From Bryum argenteum (lineage: Eukaryota > Streptophyta > Bryopsida > Bryales > Bryaceae): a stretch of 64,000 bases of DNA. The stretch covers positions 306,448 through 370,447 of the forward strand of contig CM073329.1 of the NCBI GenBank assembly GCA_037043015.1. Direction: 5' to 3'. A program made the translations under genes and the position numbers. The notes under the pieces were generated by a model. It did no database searches and was not told the origin of the DNA. It saw nothing but the letters and a program-made list of their open reading frames with translations. Positions within the stretch are counted from its first letter, which is position 1; the number at the start of each line of letters is the position of its first letter. Shown in pieces: positions 23,601 to 35,331 of the stretch.

Positions 23601-24185
23601 AGGTGGGGCAAGATGCTGGACATAGTGCTGAATGTGCGGTTCTTCTTCTTTCAGTATGGGATTGTGTACCAACTACGAATAGCTTCAAACAACCGGAGTA
23701 TACTGGTGTACGTAATCTCATGGAGTTACGTGTTTGTGGCTGCACTGATCCACTTCATCATTGCCTCGGCTAGTAGCCGCTATTCTACCAAACGACACGC
23801 TCTGTATCGAGCCATTCAATCTGGCCTGATTGCCATTGTGGTGGGAATCATTGTGCTATTGAAGATTTTCACGGCCTTCAGCTTGCGAGATCTTGCCACC
23901 ACATTACTGGCGTTCGTGCCCACCGGGTGGGGCATTCTCCAGATTCTGGCGGTTGTGAAGAACGATAAGCTGCAGAAGTCGTTTATGTGGCCTGTCATTG
24001 TAAGCGTGGCTCGCCTGTACGAGTTTGGCATGGGTCTCGTAGTTTTAGCTCCTGTTGCCATGCTCTCATGGCTTCCAGGATTCCAGTCCATGCAGACAAG
24101 AGTTCTCTTCAACGAGGCCTTCAGCCGGGGGCTCCAATTTAGGCAGCTGATCGTCACCGTGCAGAAGCCTAAAAAGGCTGAGTGA
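11526..24185 (+). CDS. Callose synthase (1,3-beta-glucan synthase), GSL1/GSL5 (CALS11/12) type, 29 exons
   Basis: Polymerises UDP-glucose into callose at the plasma membrane. Exons: 11526-11600, 12177-12293, 12466-12552, 12944-13035, 13251-13380, 13625-13759, 13985-14061, 14372-14441, 14636-14755, 15163-15286, 15640-15763, 15988-16186, 16425-16477, 16769-16829, 16932-17010, 17193-17236, 17486-17572, 17859-17953, 18203-18287, 18377-18462, 18968-19049, 19193-19513, 19713-20087, 20264-20396, 20525-20738, 21062-21575, 21931-22296, 22504-22998, 23232-24185. All junctions are GT-AG and in phase; about 1797 residues, near the Arabidopsis 1780. Start MADLVYNIIPVDDVSGDHPA matches the clade's YNIIP...DHP. 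FKS1_dom1 lies at about 97-215, the first membrane cluster at about 290-560, then the cytoplasmic loop. The glucan synthase domain starts near EARRRI (885) and includes the RXTG motif (R1482-G1485). The C-terminal membrane cluster runs to the end. Weakest junctions: exon 15 end and the exon 24 donor (GTTCGC). Confidence 0.95.
19851..19913 (+). repeat. In-frame 24-bp tandem repeat in callose synthase exon 23
   Basis: Residues 828-848 read TVFKDNTD, TVFKDNTD, TLFKD, encoded by two full and one partial 24-bp units. The repeat lies in the variable part of the cytoplasmic loop before the glucan synthase domain and keeps the frame. Compared with Arabidopsis GSL5 this segment looks like a lineage-specific expansion. 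Confidence 0.8.
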
Positions 24186-24669
24186 GGATGGTAACTGTCC
24201 TTTCGAGCATACATTTCTTAGCATAGAAATATTCATTTTTATCTGGAATCCAATATATCCAGTGGACTTCCTATCGGTGTCAAAAGCGTGCAGAGCGGCC
24301 ACCCTTCAACATTCCTGGCAGCGAGCCCTTTACTTTTCTGCAGTGATGATTCCGTTGTGATTTCATTGTTTGCAAAAACATGTCAGTATAGCAGAGATAA
24401 ATCGGAAGTTAAGTGGTAGGTGAATAACTACTCCAGTATCTTAACAAGGTATCTATGAGATCCTTGGAGTTCGTTCATCACTGCACATTGCTCCCAACTC
24501 TTTGATTGATAACCAATGGAATGAGAAGCTTGTGTATCAATTCTGCAATCTTCCACTGCCATGACCCTAGCACAACCAAGCCATTGTTACAACCGTGAAT
24601 GCCAAGCAATTTTTATATTGCAGCGGAATAGAAAGTGCTTTCACCAGATATGGCTTCACTTCCTTCACT

Positions 24670-24829
24670 AATAAAATATTGATGTGGAAAGTTTTATTAT
24701 GTTATAATTTGAAGACTGACACCCATGGTCAGTGGGCCGTTGTGATGCACACCAAGTGTGAGAGCACATATCAAAAACGGCAATGCTGCTTTGGCCCGAA
24801 TACGAGGCCAGAAATGCAAATGCAATAAA
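24670..24829 (+). terminator. Candidate poly(A) signals of the callose synthase gene
   Basis: AATAAA occurs at 24670-24675 and 24824-24829, about 485 and 640 bp after the stop codon at 24185. Either could end the transcript; there is no other evidence for cleavage sites. Confidence 0.4.
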
Positions 24830-27448
24830 ATGGAGTCCAGCAGTGCACTCAAATGATTTCAATGACATCGAATCTTGGAGGAGAGCAAGGAAGATTATGT
24901 TCAGGCATGCATGCTACTAGTTTCATCTTACGCAAATCATTTGCTTTGTTGACTTGCTATCCAAAGTCATGCCTGGATGCCAACTTAAGATTGTTCAGTT
25001 TTTTGGTCTACCTTGCCAATATTCCCATGCACGCTTACGTAAATGATTATTGATAAAACTTCTTCAATGTGTTAGCTGGAAATTCCAGAAACTTTTGGAG
25101 TATAATCGAAAAACAGATGGTGAATTTTCTAATCTTATTTCCAGATAAATGTGTTACAGCGAAAGTAGTGAGAAAATTGTCAAATTTGAGCATATTGCAT
25201 CAAGATGCAAATCAAAGGAATGATAACCATGTTTGATTTTACAACTTGAATTCATAGACACAGTCAAATTTAATCAGTAAATACGTTCGTGGGTTCACTA
25301 CTTTTGTGAAAATATAGAAATGAGTTGCAAAATAGACATGTGCAAGTTATACATTAACTTGCTCAACAATGGCTTAGATTTCAACCTGGCTAATTTGGTA
25401 ATAAAGTTAACCATTGAGTGCATGGGCAAAGTAATTAGATATTTGGACATACTCATGATTTCAGGACCTTTTGAAGTTTGTTATTAATTTTTGATATTGG
25501 ACTTGGAGGTGTTCCTAAAGGAGTAGAGTCTAAAATATTTATGGTGAGTACATTGAAATTGAGCCTTCAGAGCCATTGTGTAACTTCAACAAAGTGTACC
25601 GTAGTAGGCTAATTTTGGTACTACACAAATTTTGAGCAATCTATCTTAACTCCTAAATTTCCTTGTGTGTTTGGGAGCTTGAAACCTCAAAACTCTAATT
25701 TTCTACCTCTATTCACACCTAGGGTGTAAACAGTTCTATTTTACTTTTCTTAAATTTCCAATCATAAAATCTTGTGCCTAAACCTATTTGTAATTAATTT
25801 TTTCAAGAATTGACCATTAAATGCCTATTATTTGCAAGATCATAACATATAGAGTTTGTGCATAGTATTTTTCATGTTAATAACTAAGATGGGTACGCTC
25901 ACACGTTTTTGACCTTCATGCAAATTATTTTTTCAAGGAAGGTCTTGAAACAACATTATAGGAAAACGTGCAATCAGTTTATTCAATCGGTCCAGTAAAA
26001 GGTTGAGCAGTTATTGGATGCATCTAGTTTGTGAATTCTGGGGGAAATATGAAAATTTACTGGGGGGAAATATGAAAATCTACTAAAGTCCAAATCGTGA
26101 CAAATTCTTGAAGCTTGCTCTTCTAAAACTTGCAAAACTGGTAGAAAATTAAACTTCGGACTACTGAAAATATGAGTTCGAATATATTTATGACCACATC
26201 ATAGGCAGCGCAAAAAAATCAAAAGTATCTTAAAGGTAAGTTCTTTAGCCCAACCTGGACCACAAATCTATGACATTTCATATCTTCTGAACTACAACTC
26301 CTCCTTATGTGTAAGGATTAGGTTACCACAGAGCCCTTCAAATTTCATGCACTCATACTTGAAACCATATCATACTCATCAAACATATTTGAAAAGTAGA
26401 AATTGAAGTTGGATACTTTACCTAAGGTTATCAAAATTCCAAAGGAACCCTTCTGAATTTTATGAAGATGCTTCGGAATTGATGACAATAATCATTTGGG
26501 GTCGAGCGTGTGATTTCGCAAGCAAACAATACATTGTGTGATTGTGTCTATGAGCGGTAATTGGAATCTTGAGATCTCTCAGAATTAGTCAAACACCTGT
26601 AAATCCCACCGAGAAAACCCCAGAGTAGAGCGACTTGCAACAGTCTCGTGTAGCCAAACTATGTTCAATAGTTGAGATCAGCAATCATCGTTCCTCTACA
26701 GTTTCAACCCTGGTCACACTTAGAAGAAGAGAATATATTTCACATGAAGGTATCTTTCAATGATACAAGGGCGGTATGAGGACATAGTGTAAGAAAGGCG
26801 AAAGGATAGCGGCTAAGTGCATTGCAACGCGATCACTGCCATGTTGCTATATTCAATAATCTATCCTTCAGGCTTTTCGGCACCACGTCAAGAGCCCGAA
26901 TCCAGGCAAGCAGGCAGGCAGGCAAATATGGCCTTGGAATCTTCAATGCTGCTGTTTCACCTCAATGAATGTGTTAAAGAGTTCAGGGCAGGTACTACAT
27001 ACAACATATCAGGACTATACACCAACATGGTGTTCTGATCCTAACGAAAAAATTATGTAACAGGGATTGCAACGTGGGTGGGAGGTGAAAAATGTGGGAC
27101 TTCACCATGTAATGTAAACCTGCAGGACAAGGTTCCCAGATTCGGTGGTAATGGTACAAGGTCCAGACGGGCGGGGGAGGGGGCACTTCCGTGGGGAAGG
27201 AAAACTGTAAGCAGACCAGAATCTTGCCTACCTCATAGCACTACTGCGCCGGTTCGTGCTCTGATATGCGACATATGTACACCAGACAGAGTAAGCGGGT
27301 GCCGTACCGTGCCGTGCCTACAGAAGTGCACCTCCGTCTAAGTCAACTTGTTGTAGTTGATGTTGTTTTTGGCATATGTTACGTATTCCGAAGTGAGCAA
27401 TCGACTCGGGTCGATTCGTTCTTGCTTTCTTCAACACCTAAGCTGTTC
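24830..27448. other. Intergenic between convergent genes; contains an old foldback relative
   Basis: AT-rich and without a gene. At 25646 TTAA followed by CTCCTAAATTTCCTTGTG opens a stretch (to about 25870) that matches the loop module of the foldback elements at 46.7, 55.3 and 56.6 kb (GGGAGCTTGAAACCTCAAAA, later AAGATCATAACAT). A degenerate arm may be present at about 26100-26190. The part from 26900 to 27448 is less AT-rich and includes the predicted 3' UTR of the CRBN gene on the minus strand. Confidence 0.5.
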
Positions 27449-30400
27449 TCACGAACTGTTCTCGGCCAGCTGTGACCTTCGAATGCCCCAGAATGCTTTG
27501 GGTCTGCTTTCCTTGTCCACAGCGGTGAAGCGCCACCCCATGTGCGCTGCACAGTCTGAGCATTGTGCCAGGACCCACGCATATCTGCATCATCATGTAC
27601 CACCAACGCTTATCTCGTCAAGACGTTGACCACATGAGGTACGTACCAACTACTTCACTTCAAAAACTTGCAAAATGCGATTCATCACTCTCATCCTCAT
27701 AGTGTTTTCTACTTGCAAGCGGCTTGGCAGATGCCTCCTCTACGAATATGCAAGGCAAAAATAGGCTCCAAAGCGCTAACCCTGGGAACCAGCTGTTGGC
27801 AGTTTGAGGTTGTCCGTCTAGCATTAGCCCTCGCGCCCTCGCGAGTGTGAGGGTCTCATGCACATAACCATGGGCATTCACATAGGCACTGATAGGGCCG
27901 TCGGCTGACATAACCAACATGTCGCTACGCCTTGCAATAGAAGCCTGGAAACAACCACGAGATCAACATTCAGATCACCAAAGATACAAACTCACATCTT
28001 TGGTGGAATTCTATATCCTAACGAGTGAGACCGTATTTCGCAATAACCAAGCCGGCCCGATGATATATAACAGCTGAACGCATTTCTCCCTTCCATTCTC
28101 TTCGCAGATCCTGACCATGTGAAATATACATACCATGCAGCATTTGCAGCGGAGTTGATCCATGGACTCCAATAATTCAATCTCGCGACGCAGTCTGTGC
28201 ACAGTCCCATCAACTTCAAGAAGCTCCTGCCGGGTAGAGTCTTGAAGAGGCGTGTTGCTAGCAATGTAATACGACAATTGAGTGGGTGTCTGCACCATTG
28301 CCTCCATCCGGGGAAGCTCTGCCATCTGCCTCAGCATGTCTGCTCCCCGTGGACAAGGCGAGTCAACATGCTTAATTTCGAAACACGGTAGAGATGAAGG
28401 ATGAAGCAGCTATTCGTGTGTGGAAACTGTTGCTAATCAAATCAAGATACATGGATACAATCAAGCAAGGGTTTCTATCATAGAATGCACGCTCCACCGA
28501 TAGAAAGCAGATCTCAGGCATTTTTTTGACTCTCGTGGCATCACGAACACCCTAAAGCACGATCGTCGAGACAAAGACTGGCTGATAATTAGCTGAACGG
28601 CAAGACGTTACCTGCTGCTCGTCTTGCCAAGTCATACGCATCGAATTGCCGGTACACCCAGTGAGGCCAAGCAGTGCACTGGGCCCGGAATCTCCATTTC
28701 CCTGCGTCTGACGCCCAAGCTTTACATGCAGCACCCCATCCTCCTTCCCGCGGCCTTTTCACACCTGTTACAGGTCCTCCAGAGGACTCACCACAGTACA
28801 TGGGCCTTTCAATGTTCACGGGGATATCGTGCGCATCTTCTGCTGCTGCGGCAGTAGCAGTTTGTGGATCAACAGACCTATAGCTTCCTGCTGCAAGATC
28901 TGACGACTCGTCTGCCCGTCTTCGAACTCTCCTGTTCTGCCAATATCCCGGCCTTTCTTCCTCTTCACTGCTTTCATCGTCACCTACACCTCTTTCTAAG
29001 ACACGCAAAAGGTCATCATTCTCCGTAGCATCTTCAGGTCCAGAGTCTGAATCATCCAAGCCATCGTCATCACTGCCAGCTTGAAGGGTGGCTTCATCAT
29101 CACTCAATTCGTATGGTAAAGGAGAAGTAGCAGCTGCTCGTGGCACTTTGCCACTCTGAAACGAGGGCACGGAAGCCAGACGAGAAAATGCATCCCTTGG
29201 TATGTGTAGAGGCGCCTCCTCTTCGATTATCTGAACTTGAGCAAGTAACTGCAGTACAGAAGGCAATACCGTGAACCGATCAGAAAGTCCCAACTGAGTT
29301 GCTTCTCGATAGGCCAGGTCAGAATTGAGATACCCAAGAGAGACTCAACCCACAATACCTCTACTTCACTTCAGATTTAAACAAAAAAGACGATTAGCAA
29401 CGAACAAAATTCTACACGTACCGCTCCATCGGCTTCCGTCCAGGCTTTACAAATGCGAAAGCGCTGCCGACCCTTGGTCACGACGTTCACAGAGCCATCA
29501 GTGAGGTGACGCAGCTGGCGAATCTGGAAAACACGGAACAGAAATAAATTATCTGTTTTTCAGAAGCAAAGCTTCGACATGAGCAGAGGAACACGATCAC
29601 GAGGAGTGAAAAAGGTAGCTTGAGCAGTGATCGTGTTCCTCACCTCAGCAGTTGTACCGACTGAAGCTACTGTGACCTGCCCATCCTCAGGTCTAGCTCG
29701 AACATGAATAACACCCAATGTATTCGGAGCATCCTCGCTTTTGATAGCTCGCTCTACAGCTGCTTTAAACCTCGGCTGCAACACTCGCAGCGGAAGCGTA
29801 TCTTCAGGAAACAGCACAATTCCTGCCAACATCATATGGGTTTAGAAAGAGGTCCTCCTCATAAAAGAATCCAAAAGAAGCAGGCGCGTAGCTCCTCTTA
29901 CCTTCTAAGTAGAACATTGGAAGTGTCAGATATGCACCACCGTCGGCATACGAGCGACTACTCGCAACATCTTCAACTTCTGCACAAGGAAGCAAAGACA
30001 GATGAGTATCAACAAACATCCGCAACCGCACTTGCTGATGAAGGCACATGACACAAACAATCATAATGCTGCTCTGCTCAATAACTTTCAGGGTAGAAGA
30101 GTGTGGAGTCACTCGATGCAAGTCCGAGTCAAAAACATACCGCCTAGGTATGTGTGCATAGACGCAATATTTGTGTCGAATGTGAATCCATCCTGGGAAC
30201 CAACACCCTCGTCCCCTTCCCCTTCATCAACTCCTCCATCCATGCTGGCAAGAGCAGGACCCAACAGCAAGGGCGTAAGGTGAAGTTCGAACCAAAAGGG
30301 GAGAGAGAGAAGCCACTCCAACTTAACGTCGATGTCTAATTCTTGACGAAGGTATCGTTAAATGAGAGAGGGAATAGAGAGGGAAAGAGCATCTACCTGG

Positions 30401-30683
30401 CATCGTTATCACTTAAAATGCCATCCACGGCATCGATGTCTTCTGCCGCTTGCATGTGCTCCGCTTGAAATTGCCCTTCTTGAATTCGCCGCAGTTGCAT
30501 TTGAGAATACTCTAGCTCCTGAAGAAATCGGAGCAACGTCCGCTGACGTTCACTGCTGGTTGCCTCTCCACCATGTAAATCTTCTGCGAAGCTCTGAAGG
30601 TCCACCACCTCGCTCACATCCGTCCCATCTGAGCCTCCGCTGAACCCCATGTCCATATTGAGGGCTGAAGCACAAAAGCACAC
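27449..30683 (-). CDS. CRBN: Cereblon (CRBN) homologue: LON-N and CULT domains, CRL4 substrate receptor
   Basis: Predicted substrate receptor of a CUL4-DDB1 ubiquitin ligase. Exons on the minus strand: 30683-30397, 30244-30141, 29979-29902, 29822-29644, 29523-29422, 29248-28612, 28339-28134, 27944-27781, 27584-27449. All are GT-AG and in phase; 630 residues, or 621 if the in-frame Met at 30656 is used. Exon 1 is an acidic, Gln-rich N-terminus. FTFDTNIASMHTYLGEVED (exons 2-3) and LPMFYLEGIVLFPEDTLPLR (exons 3-4) match plant CRBN and open the LON-N domain, which runs to IPRDAF in exon 6. A long acidic linker follows, then a basic RRVRRR patch. WPHWVYRQFDAYDLARRAAD leads to the CULT domain, with zinc Cys 527/530 and 594/597 and cage Trp 583, 589 and 603. 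Asn581 stands where human CRBN has His378. The gene is tail-to-tail with the callose synthase gene, about 3.3 kb apart. It was named by homology read by eye. Confidence 0.93.
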
Positions 30684-31874
30684 GCAAGGCCCCTACTCGA
30701 CTATACGTAGATCCCGTCAAGATGATCGCGCCTAAACTACTCTTCTACTCTCCGCCCCTCAATCCATGGCCGGCCTCAAAGAAGAGAGAGGGAGGAAGAG
30801 AGACTGGGTGTAGGCGCAGACGCCTCCACTTTCTCACCAAGGTCACCGCCTAGGCTCGACAGTTTTCGACCAGTGATGAGAAGAGACACGGCTCTGTGAA
30901 AAGAAAAGAACAGCTTCCAGTTAGTCTAGCGCAAACTTCAAACCACAATTCATGACCAAGTGAACTACCGCACAAACAAATCCTGCTGTACGCAAGCAAA
31001 TGGTTCTTATCCTCGTGCTTCCAGAATTTCAGTCAACCGGAACTAACTGACTAACTCAACGCTTTCTGGCGAAATATCACTAATGTAACCTGTCTGATAA
31101 TGCTCGAACAGGGTACAAAACGCACGTCAGTCAATGACGCGTGGGATCATCGCTGACGACCCACTAATGTCAGACCAACAACGGCAGTAGGGTTGATCAT
31201 CCCGGAAACTTCAAACCTAACATTCCATTCAGGCTCTACGACAATGCCGAATGGTTATCAGCCCAGCCGAAGCCACCTCCAGTGCAGCCATCTAGGTTTC
31301 CCACAAATTACTACCACTCAGTGCAACCCAGAAGACATAGATTTCGAGCGCTAGCGCTACTTCAACCGTACGGTGCTTACTGTAGATACCAGATTCACGT
31401 TACGACTATCATGTGCAATGTTTAACTTCTAGATCATAATATCCTGCCCGGAGCCCCATACCTCACTTCGACCTTACACTCTACATTGCTCTTAGCTCTG
31501 TGCCACTGTACATAGTGTCAGGGTTTCCACACAAGACCACGTTCCTCATTTCTCTATCATATCGACGTAACTTCGTCACCCTCAACCAAGAAGAATGAAG
31601 TGATAATTCGACTCACAGTGTAGAGCCATTTCCTCACAAGCAACCAGAATATAGAAGATGAGATAAGCCGACCAGCGAAACTCCCAACTGCCTCAAGACT
31701 AACCCAGCATGCCCCAATACTGTCACTCGCATAGGCCTGAGAAGGAGCAAGCCATGTGGTGGTACCTCTCGTCGCGTGAAACCGTCCCGCACATGACCCC
31801 CCACGAAGGCCTCCAAGCTGCGCTCTTACCCTTCCCCGCACACGATCACGCTCACAAACCCATAGGGAAACAAG

Positions 31875-31908
<34 letters not shown>

Positions 31909-33160
31909 ACACGGCAGTCCTCAATGGACGTCACAAGAACCCTCAACCACACAAGTGCCTACCACGGCAGGAGGATGTAGGCGGCCAATTCGTCGTGGGA
32001 GAGCTTCACCAATTACGGAGCTAGGTTGCTAGGGAGCACGGGACAACTTCCACTCAAACAGCAACAATCACATAAACTGGGAATAGCTCCTCCAAAGAAA
32101 CTGATTGAAACCCTTCACGCTTCGCAAATCTCCTCCTCTGCTTCCTTGCTTTGCTTTGGTATGCTTTCCGCTCCGTTCCTTTGGCTGCGTCCTTTCCCAA
32201 AAGTACAAGGGGTTGCTAATTACAGCACGCCAAAGCCTATGGGTAGAATTGAATGCGCAAACGAAACCAGCGGAAGCAGGAGTAGAAGATGTGCCATCTC
32301 ACGAAACAAAAACATGCAGCTCAGGCCATTCAACACGAGAACATGGGTACATTCACCCTGACAACGAGCACCCTGGAGTGGAGCACGCCAAATTTTAAAA
32401 GAGCCCAGGAAAGAAAGCAACCCAAAATAAAAATAAAATGATGATGAGGGAGAGGAGCAAAGGGAAGGAGTAGGAACGGGTAGACTAGACATTGGGCGGG
32501 CGGGCGGGCGACCCTCGTCCCTAACTCCCCCTCCCTTCTGAAACAGCCTCGCGCTGCCCGTCCGATGGGGCAGCCTGGGCGGCTTCGTGGGTGCCCGCAC
32601 GGACTGGGGCAGATTGGGCTGCCCGTCAAGGGCAGGCCGCATGGCTGCGAGGCTGCTGTACAGCCGCTGTCAGGGCTCGTTCGACCGCTGCCGCCCATGT
32701 AAAGGGTTGCGCAATGGTCCGAGGATAACATGGAAACTTTTAGTCGAGGGTGGGAGGGCGGAGCATTGACTTCCATACCTTTTCCATGTTCCTTCCCTTT
32801 AATCCTACAAATTTAAGCTTTTTTTGGACCTCCAAGACTAAAAACTGCAATTTTTCACCACCTTGTAGAATTGCAGTATAGGCAAAAAAAATTGCAGTTC
32901 TTTGGAGCCCCACTTACTCTCACAAATATCATATATAAGTTAAGCCATTGGATCTAGAGCATTTTTCATACACAACTTTTTTTGGGCATTCTTTTGAAGA
33001 CAAAGTTTACTTCGAGCAAAGGGGGACTTCATGATTGTTGCCCCAAACATTTTGCTCTTTTTTTTTTTTTTTCTTTTGCAATGTTGCAAGCAAACATGAC
33101 CCTTGAATGTTGCAAGCATGCTATGCGGTTTATGTGGAAACACCCAAACAATGTTAGTTT
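30684..33160. other. CRBN upstream region and GC-rich island, no ORF accepted
   Basis: This is the presumed promoter and leader side of the CRBN gene, with no clear TATA seen. It holds a tetranucleotide microsatellite of CTGG units (about 31878-31907) and a GC- and CpG-rich island at about 32470-32770 with GGGC repeats. Minus frames here (31557-31952, 32220-32776) are low-complexity and show no domain. The island could be a promoter of an unseen or non-coding transcript. After about 32780 the sequence becomes AT-rich, with a T16 run near 33060. Confidence 0.45.
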
Positions 33161-33174
33161 TTCCTCAATTAATA

Positions 33175-33518
33175 AGATAGATAGAAACTTTGGTTCTTTT
33201 CTAAGGGGCCAGTGTGATTGAAGTGTCCGTTCATAATGCTAATATCTGGATGGCTGCCTGATAAGGAGAAATTGGAACAATACTACTTCCCCCTCTCAAG
33301 GGGGGACACTATAACTCTGCTAGTTACTAGTGCCTTGAAAATACTTGATATAGTATCCTCCAAAAGGGCTTTGATATACCTATACAACGAGGTCCAAGGA
33401 CCCCACAATAGTTGGATGGACTATAGTGGTGAGCACCACGCCGGCGTGGAGAATAGAATCCACAACCTCTCGATTGGGAGCCATGAGCCCCAACCACCAA
33501 GCCAAGGCTTGTGGTGCC
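33175..33518 (-). mobile_element. tRNA-derived SINE with target-site duplications
   Basis: Read on the minus strand, the element starts near 33518 with a box A-like TTGGCTTGGTGGTTGGGG (33505-33488). A box B-like GGTTGTGGATTC (33467-33456) follows, a spacing close to that of tRNA genes. About 280 bp of body then lead to a tail ending GTTTCTATCTATCTT. Flanking copies of TTCCTCAATTRATA (33161-33174 and 33519-33532, one mismatch) are the target duplication of target-primed insertion. The body recurs in the same orientation at 61.88-62.08 kb. The parent tRNA is not identified. Confidence 0.8.
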
Positions 33519-33589
33519 TTCCTCAATTGATAATATATTATTGTTCAAAATAGATACATGATTAAATTTCTACTACCATAATGAACATA

Positions 33590-33893
33590 TAAAAATACTT
33601 GTCACTAGAAACTTGTTGAAATTCATCTCAAGATCACACTCTTGCAAATAAAAATTATGTTTCGAATTTCTTGATTGAAAAAAGAATCATCAAATAGTAA
33701 AACATGTCTCATGTTTTGAAAGCACAAACATTTGAAAGTAGTGCAAAAATGCATGCCATAACTTCATACCACCTTGGATTGAAATAAGGCTTTTATCACA
33801 AAAAAGTAGACTTCATTTGGAATCCAATCCAAAAAATACTCTCATAAACAAAATTAGATGGAAAAGTTATGGCTCTTCAAAGTTATGGATTAT
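33590..33893. repeat. Copy of an old long dispersed repeat
   Basis: Contains AAAACATGTCTCATG, AATGCATGCCATAACTTCAT and GTTATGGCTCTTCAAAGTT in an order that recurs near 41.25-41.45 and 59.04-59.33 kb. It ends where the TTAT-flanked element at 33894 begins. It is non-coding and degenerate. Confidence 0.6.
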
Positions 33894-34255
33894 CCCTTAA
33901 ACGCCCATGGGGTCTGAAATGGGCAGCCCAAAATTGAATCACAGCATCTTTTGGACTTGGGCAATATGAATAGTGCACTTTTTGAACTTGGGCATCAAGA
34001 GTGAACCAATCAATGATGAGCTTGCAACCTCCTACAAGGTTATGTACAACCTCAACCTACCTGCCACAATCCTTTCAAACCACAAAATCACTCATACAAA
34101 TTGTGATTTAAACTGTAAAATTTAACTTTTTGAATACATCACAAGAAAGTGACTAGTTTGACATCAAAATATAAGTAAAAAGTTCATTACACTGGGAGCT
34201 ACAGAGTAGATTCTGTTGGAAAAGAGCCCCTCGGGCTTTCTTGGGCGTTTAAGGG
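33894..34255. mobile_element. TTAT-flanked MITE with perfect 14-bp TIRs (CCCTTAAACGCCCA)
   Basis: The left end CCCTTAAACGCCCA (33894-33907) and its exact complement at 34242-34255 bound a 362-bp non-coding element. TTAT stands on both sides (33890-33893 and 34256-34259). The right 120 bp are homologous to the right end of the element at 35583-36144. The terminal sequence is nearly the same as that of the TTAA-flanked element at 57624. Confidence 0.85.
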
Positions 34256-34380
34256 TTATAGTTCAAAATGATAAAATACAACATTTGTAGCAATTATGGG
34301 TTAACCTTAGGAGGACTGTGGAGGGTTGTACCTCTACAACCATATTCATATACAATATAAATACAAGGTGTTGACGATTC

Positions 34381-34582
34381 TATTATATAATGCAGAAAGT
34401 TTGTTTTGTTGAATCGGGGTGCATGAGGTGTCGTTGTAAGCAAGTATTTACATAGGGGTGCCTGCAACAATCATATTGCAGATCGAGCTGACACAATAAG
34501 AAGATATTAAATTCACAGTATTTATGACCCAAAAAATACTATAGATTATTTGATTGAGCATGGCAGCGCGAGGCACACTAGT
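34381..34582. repeat. Dispersed repeat, copy 1 of a pair with 42901-43203
   Basis: Shares with 42901-43203, in order: TATTATATAA, TTTGTTTTGTT, GGGTGCATGAGGT, AAGTATTT, GCAACAATC and TTGCRGATCGRGCT, ending near CTAGTTC/CTAGTCATC. It is non-coding. No clear terminal repeat was seen, so the class is unknown. Confidence 0.6.
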
Positions 34583-35331
34583 TCAAAATTTCAAGAAACT
34601 TGGACCGTATTTCATTGCAATTATAGCCTCAATGTTGTATGCTAAATGTATGAAAACTACTCTTCATGCAACACTTTGCTAAGATTGCAAATTTTCCCAC
34701 ATGCATTGTATGTATAAACCATACACCGATTTCTTAGGGATAGGTGTATCTTTGCAGCTCTAATTGTGATACATGAAAAATCTCTCTTAGGAATAAGCAA
34801 GGCAAGGCTTTGAAAGCCTTGGGTCCCTCATTTCGTGAAGAAAAGCTCGAGGAATTAACGCAATTGCGTGAAGGGCTTCCATCGTCAACAACGGTTGGCA
34901 ATTTTTTTCAGCATTCAAGCACTTGGCTTTGTAACAAACGTCACATGCACAATTCATTATAAGTTTGGTAAGGTAATAGAGAGTCTAGAACCGTGGATGT
35001 AAAGCGAGATGATTACCATGGTTAGTATGCAATCTCTCAATGCATGAAATAACCAACTTGCCTAGAAATCAAAGGCGAGTAGTTGAGTTAAAGGTGCAAA
35101 ATTTAAATGCTAGATGATTGATAAGATAATACTCTTGTGTTGGACTTTATGCTCCTTGAACTGGGTGCCTCTTAATGCATTTCCACCCGACTAGGACCTC
35201 TAAATCCGTTCTCCTTGTTCCAAGACTTGTTTCCAAATTTGTAGTCAAATAGGACAAGAAAGATAGACCAGGACCGTTGATTGACTACATGCCTGCCCAT
35301 TGATCACGCTATTTATAGTACATTCAAATGC

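Noticed and set aside
31557..31952. 131-codon minus-strand ORF upstream of CRBN
   Set aside because: It crosses the CTGG microsatellite, which explains its Ser/Gln/Pro/Ala repeats. There is no domain, and it may lie in the CRBN promoter.
32220..32776. Overlapping minus-strand ORFs of 140-148 codons
   Set aside because: They come from the GC-rich island, are Pro/Arg/Ser-rich in several frames at once, and have no domain.
33894..34255. PIF/Harbinger origin for the CCCYTAA-ended elements (TTA duplication)
   Set aside because: TTA could be read as a 3-bp duplication, but the fourth base also matches on both sides (TTAT/TTAT, TTAA/TTAA), and the ends start CCC rather than the usual GG-type Harbinger ends. 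It is kept only as an alternative.
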